Source: Nanobdellota archaeon (GTDB taxonomy: Archaea; Nanobdellota; Nanobdellia; Pacearchaeales; GW2011-AR1). Taken from it: a DNA stretch of 7,727 nucleotides. The translations under genes were made by a program, and so were the position numbers. The notes beneath the pieces are model-generated. The model saw only the letters and a program-made list of their open reading frames with translations, did no database searches and was not told where the DNA came from. Below, in pieces: positions 1-5,655 of this stretch. The DNA lies in contig JAHIEH010000068.1 in assembly GCA_018901675.1 (NCBI GenBank), positions 1-7,727 on the forward strand. Direction: 5' to 3'. The number at the start of each line of letters is the position of its first letter. Position 1 is the stretch's first letter.

Positions 1-330
1 ATGGTATCTCTTTTTAATAATATATTAAGTGACATTGCAACCTCTGCCCATGAAATAATGCATATACAATTCCACAATACTTACTGGAATGATGTTGAAA
101 AAGAAATTGGGGAAGAAAAAACAGCGCATCTAAAAGAAGCATTAACAGTTCTTCTAAATGTAGAGTTTAGCAGAGATTTTTGGTTTGTAGATGATAGAGG
201 ATATCCTATGCACCAAGAATTAAGAAAGTTTATAGAAAAAGAATGGAAAAAAGAAAAGGATTTTGGGATATTATTAAAGAAATGTATAGAATATCTTAAG
301 GAATACGAGTTCCCTTCTTTAAAAGATTGA
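1..330 (+). CDS. Putative HExxH zinc metallopeptidase-like protein, 5' end cut by window
   Basis: The frame is open from the first base, so the ATG at position 1 may be an internal methionine and the true start may lie outside the window. Counting from that ATG there are 109 residues. An HEIMH motif (residues 17-21, followed by IQFH) fits the zinc-binding HExxH helix of metallopeptidases, and Glu46 in a KEALTVLLN segment is a possible third ligand, about 24 residues downstream as in gluzincins. The rest is charged and probably helical, with no signal peptide or membrane segment in the visible part. I do not recognise a named family, and proteolytic activity is inferred only from the motif. 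It ends about 70 bp before the tRNA gene, on the same strand. Confidence 0.55.
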   Translation: MVSLFNNILSDIATSAHEIMHIQFHNTYWNDVEKEIGEEKTAHLKEALTVLLNVEFSRDFWFVDDRGYPMHQELRKFIEKEWKKEKDFGILLKKCIEYLKEYEFPSLKD

Positions 331-369
331 AATAACTTTCCATTTTTCCTGTTCCCCTGAATAGACAAA

Positions 370-378
370 CTTAAAAAT
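370..378 (+). promoter_or_regulatory. TATA-like box upstream of tRNA-Trp
   Basis: The AT-rich element CTTAAAAAT lies about 30 bp before the first base of the mature tRNA, the usual archaeal TATA-to-start spacing if the tRNA has little or no leader. Confidence 0.45.
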
Positions 379-401
379 CCCCTTTTTCTTGTATCAATCA
401 A

Positions 402-472
402 GGGTCTGTAGTTTAACGTTAGAATACTGGTCTCCAGAACCGGTGGCGGGGGTCAGACTCCCTCCAGGCCCA
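402..472 (+). tRNA. tRNA-Trp (anticodon CCA)
   Basis: A full cloverleaf can be drawn. The acceptor stem is 402-408 with 465-471 (one G-T pair), and the discriminator is A472. The D stem is 411-414 with 422-425, with G-T pairs at both ends. The anticodon stem is 427-431 with 439-443 around the loop CTCCAGA (432-438), giving anticodon CCA at 434-436. The variable region is 4 nt (444-447). The T stem is 448-452 with 460-464. There is no intron and no encoded CCA. The elbow is unusual: the D loop AACGTTA has G18-T19 where G18-G19 is near universal, and the T loop TCAGACT has C55-A56 in place of T55-C56. These changes restore pairing (G18-C55, T19-A56), so the gene may be functional rather than decayed, although a tRNA pseudogene is not excluded. 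Confidence 0.88.
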
Positions 473-510
473 TATCTCTCGACATAAACTGGTTCTCGCT
501 TTTCAAAATA

Positions 511-518
511 TTTAAAAA
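511..518 (+). promoter_or_regulatory. TATA box of six-cysteine protein copy 1
   Basis: TTTAAAAA begins 29 bp before the ATA at 540. The identical element begins 29 bp before the ATG of copy 3, and a close relative lies 27 bp before the ATG of copy 2. The spacing places transcription start at or next to the start codon, so the message is probably leaderless. It also supports 540, not 576, as the start of this gene. Confidence 0.6.
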
Positions 519-539
519 CCGAGAATTCTTTAATATATT

Positions 540-929
540 ATAAAAAAGAGGAATCAAAAGATAATTGTAGTTGCTTTGATAGCATTGGCACTGGTGTTGA
601 TTGCTATTTTTAGTTTAGGTGGTTTTAACCAATCTGCAACAGGGCAGATAATAGGAACCACAGAGGGCGCGAGTTATGGAAGAATCTCCAATGAGTTTAA
701 TAAATACAGGCAATGCAACCCTGTGCTTAACGATGACCAATGGGGAGTGATGGAAAAAACTAAGATTGGGTATTACACACCACAAGGAAAAGGGCCTTTT
801 TACATTGAAGATGTCTGTTTTGAGAAAGACAGAGTAAGGGAGTATTATTGTGATACCAATGGTTATATCCTGAGCTCTATTGTAATTTGCCCAGACCATA
901 TGACTTGTAAAGACGGGGCTTGTGTTTAA
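540..929 (+). CDS. Small membrane-anchored six-cysteine protein, copy 1, apparent ATA start
   Basis: This is a paralogue of the genes at 1322-1702 and 5166-5552. The first in-frame conventional start is TTG at 576, but that would remove the basic N-terminus and half of the hydrophobic segment. Reading back to ATA at 540 gives IKKRNQK, which matches MKKRQKK of copy 2, followed by one transmembrane or signal-anchor segment (about residues 8-28) and an outer domain with six cysteines at 59, 93, 104, 117, 123 and 128 of 129. The C-terminal CPDHMTCKDGACV matches the relatives. Ala-Ser-Tyr after the anchor, Trp between the first two cysteines, and the cysteine order are also conserved. Likely role: anchored on the outer face of the membrane with three disulfides; function unknown. 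ATG has changed to ATA at the expected start, so the gene may use a non-standard start, may be poorly expressed, or may contain a sequence error. Confidence 0.65.
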   Translation: MKKRNQKIIVVALIALALVLIAIFSLGGFNQSATGQIIGTTEGASYGRISNEFNKYRQCNPVLNDDQWGVMEKTKIGYYTPQGKGPFYIEDVCFEKDRVREYYCDTNGYILSSIVICPDHMTCKDGACV

Positions 930-935
930 TACATT

Positions 936-994
936 AAAAATTGTTTTTTCGTAAACCCTCTGTTTTAACTCATGGGAAAGAAAAAACAATTTTT
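936..994. repeat. 15-bp perfect inverted repeat, possible bidirectional terminator
   Basis: AAAAATTGTTTTTTC at 936-950 is exactly complementary to 980-994, with 29 nt between. Each arm ends in T6 on its own outward-to-inward strand, so transcripts from either side would meet an oligo-U tract. It begins 7 bp after the stop of copy 1 and may terminate it. Confidence 0.6.
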
Positions 995-1001
995 GAGGTG
1001 C

Positions 1002-1096
1002 TCAAGAACCAGACACGCCATACATCTCAAAAATCAATGATTTTTGACGACTGTCAGAAACTGGAAGTTTCTGAAGCTTTAGTGCATGGTTCTTGA
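1002..1096 (+). ncRNA. Candidate structured RNA, three-way-junction fold
   Basis: A closing helix pairs TCAAGAACCA (1002-1011) with TGGTTCTTGA (1087-1096), 10 perfect base pairs, continued after a 2x2 internal loop by CAC/GTG (1014-1016 with 1082-1084). Inside are two perfect hairpins: 1027-1034 with 1040-1047 (8 bp, loop CAATG), and 1054-1062 with 1066-1074 (9 bp, loop GGA). Three nested perfect helices in 95 bp are unlikely by chance in AT-rich spacer. Strand is assigned from the oligo-T tract downstream. Transcription is not shown; a palindromic DNA element is the main alternative. Confidence 0.35.
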
Positions 1097-1139
1097 CAAA
1101 ATCAAGTTTAGTGCTATTCGGTATAAATTATTTTTAATG

Positions 1140-1172
1140 TCAAGAATGTTTTTACATTTCGTACATTCTTGA
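1140..1172 (+). repeat. 10-bp perfect inverted repeat (hairpin), competes with upstream helix
   Basis: TCAAGAATGT (1140-1149) pairs with ACATTCTTGA (1163-1172) around a 13-nt loop. Its 5' arm can instead pair, as TGTCAAGAA (1138-1146), with TTCTTGACA (1090-1098), the 3' arm of the candidate RNA's closing helix. The two pairings exclude each other. Confidence 0.55.
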
Positions 1173-1178
1173 GCATCC

Positions 1179-1218
1179 AAAAGTCCAAACAAATACTCAA
1201 GGACTTTTTGATTTTTTT
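1179..1218 (+). terminator. Hairpin followed by T-rich tract
   Basis: AAAAGTCC (1179-1186) pairs with GGACTTTT (1201-1208) around a 14-nt loop, directly followed by a T-rich run containing T7 at 1212-1218. Oligo-T runs stop archaeal RNA polymerase, so this is a reasonable 3' end for any transcript crossing 1000-1200 on the plus strand. Confidence 0.45.
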
Positions 1219-1292
1219 ATTTGTCAGTATCATCAGTTAAAAAACTATGGATGGAGATATAATTCTTTGATTTTATCCCGAAAACAGAAACC

Positions 1293-1301
1293 TTTTTAAA
1301 A
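1293..1301 (+). promoter_or_regulatory. TATA box of six-cysteine protein copy 2
   Basis: TTTTTAAAA, preceded by a purine-rich GAAAC stretch that could be a BRE, lies about 24-27 bp before the ATG at 1322. There is no Shine-Dalgarno sequence in between, consistent with a leaderless message. Confidence 0.6.
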
Positions 1302-1321
1302 CTGAATGTCTTATTTAGATT

Positions 1322-1702
1322 ATGAAAAAGAGGCAAAAGAAACTTGTTACAATTGTTGTAGTGATAATTTTGATTTTACTTGCAGTTATCGTTGCAACAA
1401 AGTTTTTAAACAATAGCACAGGAAAAGCAACATTAACCAATGGTGCAAGTTATGCACAAATTTCTAGTGAGATGAATAGGTACACAAATTGTGCCTATAT
1501 AACTAGTGAGGATGGATGGAAAGTGACTGAAAGTGCAACACTACAAGCTACAGACACCGAAACAGGAAAGATAGTTTATGCAACAGACAGTTGTGTAGAT
1601 GAGAACAATGTACGGGAGTATAACTGTGAAAGCGGAAATAGGGCGGTGAGAACAGCTGTTTGTCCTTCAGGCACTAGTTGTGAATCAGGTGCATGCGTTT
1701 AA
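1322..1702 (+). CDS. Small membrane-anchored six-cysteine protein, copy 2
   Basis: 126 residues. A very basic start (MKKRQKK) is followed by a single hydrophobic anchor at about residues 8-26 and an outer domain of about 100 residues. Six cysteines at 57, 91, 102, 114, 120 and 125 match copy 3 at exactly the same positions, with no insertion or deletion between them. The domain ends in CPSGTSCESGACV. An uncleaved signal anchor with the C-terminal domain outside the cell and three disulfides is the likely topology; function is unknown. Compared with copy 3, a 38-bp block (1409-1446) and a 24-bp block (1658-1681) are identical in DNA, suggesting a fairly recent duplication or gene conversion. 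The stop codon overlaps the stop of the convergent phosphoesterase gene inside the palindrome GTTTAAAC (1697-1704). The start is chosen from the ATG at the right distance from the TATA box. Confidence 0.85.
   Translation: MKKRQKKLVTIVVVIILILLAVIVATKFLNNSTGKATLTNGASYAQISSEMNRYTNCAYITSEDGWKVTESATLQATDTETGKIVYATDSCVDENNVREYNCESGNRAVRTAVCPSGTSCESGACV
1409..1446 (+). repeat. 38-bp direct repeat, member in copy 2
   Basis: Identical to 5253-5290. It encodes the segment just after the membrane anchor, from NNSTGK to the start of GASY. The two members lie about 3.8 kb apart in the same orientation and enclose the whole lhr-phosphoesterase operon. Confidence 0.9.
1658..1681 (+). repeat. 24-bp direct repeat, member in copy 2
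   Basis: Identical to 5502-5525. It encodes the VCPSGTSC region near the C-terminus of the six-cysteine proteins. Confidence 0.85.
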
Positions 1703-2466
1703 ACAATCAAAAAAGATTTTCTAAATTTTATTTTTCCAAAATCATAGACAGCACTATCTCCAATGACCTGCACTTTAAAGCTTATTAATTCTTTTCGGGG
1801 GATTATGGAGAAGTTGTTTTCATAATCTTCAGGGTAATTATTTATTGGCGTTCCCTCTACCATGCTTAGAAAGCTCGGCAAGATTATGATTTCTTTGTGT
1901 TTATACTCGCCTGTTAAAAAGCATTTATACCGCTCTCTTTTTATACTCTGGCTGTCAGAAAGAATTATAGATGGGTGAATATGCCCCATAACAATTGTTT
2001 TAATATTCTTGGCAAAAATCTCGGGAAAGGACTTATGGCCATGAATAAAGGCGATACAATTTTCAATATAATAATCTCTAAGGAGCTTTTTTTCAAAAGA
2101 ATAATCCATAGTGTCGTGATTGCCTTTGATGAAAATTATCCTGTTTTCTGGAAGATATTGTTTCAAGAACTCTAAAAGAGCATTAAAATATTTTTTTTCA
2201 TGCTTTTCAAAGGGGAAGAAATGTTTTATATCCCCCAGAAAGATTATCTTCTTCAACGCTTGTTTCTGTTTTTTTATCCTGCTAATTATGTCTTTCAATT
2301 CTTCCATAACCTCGCTAATCTGGCTTTCTGGAACAAGAATTCCTGACTGCCTTAAAGCTTCTTCATAGCCGATATGCAAATCTCCGATAACAAGAATGCC
2401 ATGTTTTGGAAAAAATAGAGATTTGTTTATAAAAATATGATCTAAATCTTTATTTTTAGTTCCCAT
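1699..2466 (-). CDS. Lhr-associated metallophosphoesterase (COG1407/PdeM-like)
   Basis: 255 residues from the ATG at 2466. The calcineurin-like metal-binding motifs appear in order: GDLHIG (Asp29, His31), GDIKH (78-82), GNHD (115-118), HGH (142-144) and GHIHP (161-165), so the two-metal active site looks complete. This family sits beside Lhr-type helicases in many archaea, and the bacterial relative PdeM belongs to a ligase-associated DNA repair set; a nuclease or phosphodiesterase role in nucleic acid repair is therefore inferred. A longer start at 2502 (12 more residues) exists, but 2466 follows a purine-rich AAGGAAAGGAAG ribosome-binding-like stretch and leaves only an 11-bp overlap with the end of lhr, so I prefer it. 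The gene is translated after lhr in the same operon. Its stop overlaps that of six-cysteine copy 2. Confidence 0.88.
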   Translation of the reverse strand: MGTKNKDLDHIFINKSLFFPKHGILVIGDLHIGYEEALRQSGILVPESQISEVMEELKDIISRIKKQKQALKKIIFLGDIKHFFPFEKHEKKYFNALLEFLKQYLPENRIIFIKGNHDTMDYSFEKKLLRDYYIENCIAFIHGHKSFPEIFAKNIKTIVMGHIHPSIILSDSQSIKRERYKCFLTGEYKHKEIIILPSFLSMVEGTPINNYPEDYENNFSIIPRKELISFKVQVIGDSAVYDFGKIKFRKSFLIV

Positions 2467-5047
2467 CTTCCTTTCCTTCAATCTTTTTTGTATGTAGTTC
2501 ATGCATTCTTTTTAAGAATGCCTGCTTGTCCTCAATCTTTATTAAATCTGAATGGCCCTGCAAAATCAAGTTTAATGCAAATGGGCTCGGGATGCTTGCT
2601 TCTTTAATTTTAATTTTAACTCTTGCTTGCTTTATCCAAGACAAGACTAATTTTGCATTTTCCATGTCCATTAAATCTTCAAGAACTTCTCTTCTGGCTT
2701 CTCTTAAGATAGGGAATTCATTTGTTATTTTTTTTACTGCAAAAAGCAAAAAATGGCTTTTCATCTGCTGTTTGCCTACTGTTTTTGTTCTGCCTTTATA
2801 ATTCCTCAAAATCATCAATGCCCGTGTTGCACAATGCCTAAATCTTCTTGCCAAAACATCACTTTTCTCAATTGCTTCTTTTAGAATTTCTTCAATGTTT
2901 TCAGGGCTTAAAAAACCAAGAGCTTTTTCTATGTTCATTTTCTCACCTGCAAGATAAAAACCATTATCACTTATTCCTATTTCTACATCCCTCATCCCTG
3001 ACTTGCCAACAAGAAATGCAAATGCCCTCGACAAAGCATCATTAACTCTTCTTCCATACAAACTATGAAAAATAAGATAATTTTTCTCAGATTTATACCT
3101 CTCAATTATAAGTGTTTCTGAATCGGGAATTTCAAGAAAATTGTGCTGTTCATTAAAATAATTGTAAATAGAATTTGCAGTATCTTCCGGAAGGTACAAA
3201 TGGCTCTCAATAAATTTGATAATTTCTTTTTTGCTTTCTCCGGAATCCAGTCTTTCTTTCATAAGCTTTCTAAACCTGTTAATTTCCTGAGCAGAATCAA
3301 AACTTAATGGAAGCATTTCACTAAACCAACTCGGGATTGTTGGAGACCTGTCGATTGTTGATTTAACATAAAGGTTCATACCTTTAGTATACATGTAAAC
3401 ATACTTTTTTCCACCAAGCACAAAAACATCCCCTCTTTTCATTCTTTCCAAAAAACCTTCGTCAATCGCCCCAATATTTTCTCCAGAAGGAGCTAATTTC
3501 ACAGCAACAAAAGATTCTGCCGGAATTGTGCCCAGATTAGTAAGATAAAGCATTCTTGCCAACTTTCCTTTCTTGCCTATTTGCCTTGTTGAAGAGTCAT
3601 ACCATATTTTTGCATAAACATAGCTTTTTTCCAAAGCGTACTCTCCTGCTAAATAGCTTATTACATCAAGAAAATCTTTTCTGCTTAAATCCTTGTAACA
3701 ATAACTCTTTTTTATCAAAGAAAAAATCTCATCAATATCCCAAATTTTATGAATTGCCATCCCATATATCTGCTGGCTTAAAACATCCAGGCAATTTTTT
3801 GGGAAAGTTATTTTGTTTATTTTTTTTTCAATCATTTCTTTCTGGATTACTGCGCATTCAACAAGGTCATCTCTGTCCATCACAATAAACCTTCCTTTTG
3901 CTGTTTCATGAAGTTTGTGCCCTGCTCTTCCTAATCTTTGCAAGGCTCTTGAACTGGATTTAGGCGAACTGAGAAGAATTACTAAATCAATATAGCCGAT
4001 ATCAATTCCAAGTTCAAGAGAAGTAGAACAAACAACAACTTTCAGCTCTCCTTTGCGAAGCTTTTCTTCAATATCAAAACGATGAAATTTGCTTAAAGAT
4101 GAGTGATGCGCCGCAATAGTGTCATCTCCATATTCTGTGGGGAATTTCTCTTTTAAGTAGTTAACAACTCTTTCAGTTGCTGACCTTGTGTTTGTGAAGA
4201 TTAATGTGGTTTTGTGCTGTTTAATCAGCGAATCAAGGAGGTTATACATGCCGGTATTAAGATTTACCCCTTCTATAATATCTCCAGGAGTTAAAACCAT
4301 GACATCTAATTTTTTAGCCATTTGCACATCTGCAACTAACACTTCTCTTTCATCTGCAAATCCTACGAGAAATTTTGCAACTTCTTCTAACGGTGAGATA
4401 GTCGCGCTTAATCCAATTTTCACAGGCCAGATAACACTTAATTCATTAAGCCTTTCCAAAGTCAAGCTGAGATAAACCCCGCGCTTATTGTCTAAAGCAT
4501 GAATTTCGTCAACAACACAAAACTCAACTGCTTTTAAATTTTCAACAAATTTTTTGCTTGTTAAAACAATTGCGAGGCTTTCAGGAGTTGTGATCAGAAT
4601 ATGCGGCGGTTTTTTTGCCATCTTGGCTTTTTCACTTTGAGAAGTGTCGCCTGTCCTTAATGATACTCTTATTTTCTGAAGATTGATGCTTTCATTTTTT
4701 GCTAACTCATAAATCTCTTCTAATGGTTCTATTAAATTTTTGTGAATATCATTGCTTAAAGCCTTCAAGGGGGATACATAAACCGCATAAATCCTATCTT
4801 CAAGAGAGTTTTTTTCTGCCTGAATTATTAAATAATTTAAAATTGAAAGGAAAGCTGTAAGGGTTTTTGTCCCGCCTGTTGGTGCGGAGATAAGAATGTC
4901 TTTTCTATTCCATATGTTCAGAACCCCATATTTTTGAGGGGGGGAAAATTCTTTAAATCTTGAAAAAAACCATTTTTTAACTAAAGGGTGAAGTATCTTC
5001 AGAATTTCTTTATCTTCATTCGGCTGGATTAAGTGGGTTTGGGTCAT
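2456..5047 (-). CDS. lhr: Lhr-type superfamily 2 DNA/RNA helicase with altered Walker A
   Basis: 863 residues, the usual size of an archaeal Lhr core. Motifs in order: Q-motif Gln38; Walker A region APTGGTKT (55-62); Ia SPLKALSND (92-100); Ib TTPESLA (153-159); DEIH box (180-183); SAT (214-216); IV TLIFTNTRS (281-289); V TSLELGIDIG (342-351); VI QRLGRAGH (370-377). The C-terminal half fits the winged-helix plus Lhr beta-barrel and bundle region. Lhr proteins are ATP-driven 3'-5' translocases that unwind DNA or RNA:DNA and are linked to repair; the phosphoesterase downstream is a common partner. Oddity: the residue before the catalytic lysine (Lys61) is Thr instead of the glycine of GKT, while all other motifs look intact. 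The start is the ATG 25 bp from a strong TATA element, with no leader. Confidence 0.95.
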   Translation of the reverse strand: MTQTHLIQPNEDKEILKILHPLVKKWFFSRFKEFSPPQKYGVLNIWNRKDILISAPTGGTKTLTAFLSILNYLIIQAEKNSLEDRIYAVYVSPLKALSNDIHKNLIEPLEEIYELAKNESINLQKIRVSLRTGDTSQSEKAKMAKKPPHILITTPESLAIVLTSKKFVENLKAVEFCVVDEIHALDNKRGVYLSLTLERLNELSVIWPVKIGLSATISPLEEVAKFLVGFADEREVLVADVQMAKKLDVMVLTPGDIIEGVNLNTGMYNLLDSLIKQHKTTLIFTNTRSATERVVNYLKEKFPTEYGDDTIAAHHSSLSKFHRFDIEEKLRKGELKVVVCSTSLELGIDIGYIDLVILLSSPKSSSRALQRLGRAGHKLHETAKGRFIVMDRDDLVECAVIQKEMIEKKINKITFPKNCLDVLSQQIYGMAIHKIWDIDEIFSLIKKSYCYKDLSRKDFLDVISYLAGEYALEKSYVYAKIWYDSSTRQIGKKGKLARMLYLTNLGTIPAESFVAVKLAPSGENIGAIDEGFLERMKRGDVFVLGGKKYVYMYTKGMNLYVKSTIDRSPTIPSWFSEMLPLSFDSAQEINRFRKLMKERLDSGESKKEIIKFIESHLYLPEDTANSIYNYFNEQHNFLEIPDSETLIIERYKSEKNYLIFHSLYGRRVNDALSRAFAFLVGKSGMRDVEIGISDNGFYLAGEKMNIEKALGFLSPENIEEILKEAIEKSDVLARRFRHCATRALMILRNYKGRTKTVGKQQMKSHFLLFAVKKITNEFPILREARREVLEDLMDMENAKLVLSWIKQARVKIKIKEASIPSPFALNLILQGHSDLIKIEDKQAFLKRMHELHTKKIEGKEDGN
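2503..2521 (-). repeat. 8-bp hairpin inside the 3' end of lhr
   Basis: GCATTCTT (2503-2510) is complementary to 2514-2521 with a 3-nt loop. On the mRNA the hairpin ends just before the alternative ATG at 2502 and about 37 nt before the chosen phosphoesterase start at 2466. It could discourage use of the upstream ATG, or it could be chance within coding sequence. Confidence 0.4.
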
Positions 5048-5066
5048 ATTAGAAGAAATAACCTGG

Positions 5067-5077
5067 TTTATATAAAA
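5067..5077 (-). promoter_or_regulatory. TATA box of the lhr operon
   Basis: On the minus strand this reads CTTTTATATAAA-like, with a perfect palindromic core TTTATATAAA (5067-5076). It is centred about 25 bp upstream of the lhr ATG at 5047. No Shine-Dalgarno sequence lies between, so the operon is probably leaderless. The symmetric core could also allow transcription towards 5100 on the plus strand. Confidence 0.6.
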
Positions 5078-5136
5078 GATAAGAAAGAAAATAGTTTATT
5101 AAGCTATCTAATGTCAAAGAGGCAGAAATAAAAATC

Positions 5137-5144
5137 TTTAAAAA
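5137..5144 (+). promoter_or_regulatory. TATA box of six-cysteine protein copy 3
   Basis: TTTAAAAA begins 29 bp before the ATG at 5166, with an A-rich stretch upstream as a possible BRE. Sequence and spacing are the same as for copy 1. Confidence 0.6.
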
Positions 5145-5165
5145 CAATCTTTTCTTATTCAGGAT

Positions 5166-5552
5166 ATGGCAAAAGGGGTTAATAAAAAAACAAGGATTAT
5201 AATTATAGTTCTTGTTATTTTAGCAATAATCCTTTTAGCAACTAGGTGGGTTAACAATAGCACAGGAAAAGCAACATTAACCAATGGTGCGAGTTATGAC
5301 ACTATAAGTTTGGAGAATAGTAAGTATACAGACTGTGCATATATAACTGAGGACGATGAGTGGAGAGTGACTGAAAGTGCGACAGTACAGGCTACAGATA
5401 CTGAAACAGGGGAGGTAGTATCTGCAACAGACAGCTGTATAGATGAAAGCCGTGTATTGGAATATGACTGCCAGTCTGGGAAGAGGAATAAAAGAAATGT
5501 GGTTTGTCCTTCAGGCACTAGTTGTAAAGAAGGGATTTGTGTAGTAAAATAG
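5166..5552 (+). CDS. Small membrane-anchored six-cysteine protein, copy 3
   Basis: 128 residues. It has a basic N-terminus (MAKGVNKKTR), one hydrophobic anchor at about residues 11-25, then an outer domain with cysteines at 57, 91, 102, 114, 120 and 125, the same positions as in copy 2. It ends CPSGTSCKEGICVVK. From residue 30 onward most residues match copy 2 (for example NNSTGKATLTNGASY and VTESAT), whereas the anchor itself has diverged, as expected when only hydrophobicity is kept. The function is unknown. Likely roles for such anchored disulfide-rich domains are surface binding or cell-surface structure, but nothing here decides it. It is transcribed divergently from lhr, from its own promoter, and is followed by a hairpin and T-tract. 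Confidence 0.85.
   Translation: MAKGVNKKTRIIIIVLVILAIILLATRWVNNSTGKATLTNGASYDTISLENSKYTDCAYITEDDEWRVTESATVQATDTETGEVVSATDSCIDESRVLEYDCQSGKRNKRNVVCPSGTSCKEGICVVK
5253..5290 (+). repeat. 38-bp direct repeat, member in copy 3
   Basis: Identical to 1409-1446, coding for the segment after the membrane anchor. Confidence 0.9.
5502..5525 (+). repeat. 24-bp direct repeat, member in copy 3
   Basis: Identical to 1658-1681, coding for the VCPSGTSC region. Confidence 0.85.
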
Positions 5553-5575
5553 GAAGATTGAAAGAGGTATTGGTT

Positions 5576-5621
5576 TTGTAGAAAACTACAATTTTATGTA
5601 ATTATAATTTTATTCTTTTTT
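5576..5621 (+). terminator. Hairpin and oligo-T tract after copy 3
   Basis: TTGTAG (5576-5581) pairs with CTACAA (5586-5591) around an AAAA loop, followed by T-rich sequence with T6 at 5616-5621. The position, 24 bp after the stop and before the next promoter, fits a terminator separating copy 3 from the arsR operon. Confidence 0.5.
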
Positions 5622-5645
5622 GCAATTAGTAGTAAGGGGAAAGGG

Positions 5646-5654
5646 TTTATAAAT
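5646..5654 (+). promoter_or_regulatory. TATA box of the ArsR/Fe-S operon
   Basis: TTTATAAAT begins 29 bp before the ATG at 5675, after a purine-rich GGGGAAAGG stretch. Transcription should start at or within a few bases of the ATG. Confidence 0.65.
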
Positions 5655-5655
5655 A

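Larger units (their letters stand above)
930..1321. other. 392-bp protein-free region rich in inverted repeats
   Basis: I find no convincing protein gene on either strand. The stretch holds at least six perfect inverted repeats (listed separately), several sharing the core TCAAGAA/TTCTTGA, then a T7 tract at 1212-1218, and finally the promoter of copy 2. It could encode one or more structured RNAs or be a decayed palindromic mobile element. A TATA-like TATAAATT at 1122-1129 could serve as an internal promoter. I do not recognise an Rfam-like family. Confidence 0.6.

Noticed and set aside
402..472. tRNA intron, as is common in archaeal tRNA-Trp
   Set aside because: The anticodon loop is a normal 7 nt and the cloverleaf closes without extra sequence.
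576..929. TTG at 576 as the true start of six-cysteine copy 1
   Set aside because: It would cut the membrane anchor and remove the basic N-terminus that the two paralogues have; the TATA spacing also points to 540.
615..989. Minus-strand frame of about 124 codons opposite copy 1
   Set aside because: It mirrors a gene with conserved cysteines, has no recognisable domain and no promoter, and runs into the inverted-repeat region.
930..1321. CRISPR array or intact insertion sequence
   Set aside because: The repeats are inverted, of different sequence and unevenly spaced; there is no transposase, no terminal target duplication and no cas gene.
2467..2502. Longer start of the phosphoesterase at ATG 2502
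   Set aside because: No ribosome-binding-like sequence and a hairpin directly upstream; the ATG at 2466 has a purine-rich site, a short overlap with lhr, and leaves the whole catalytic domain intact.
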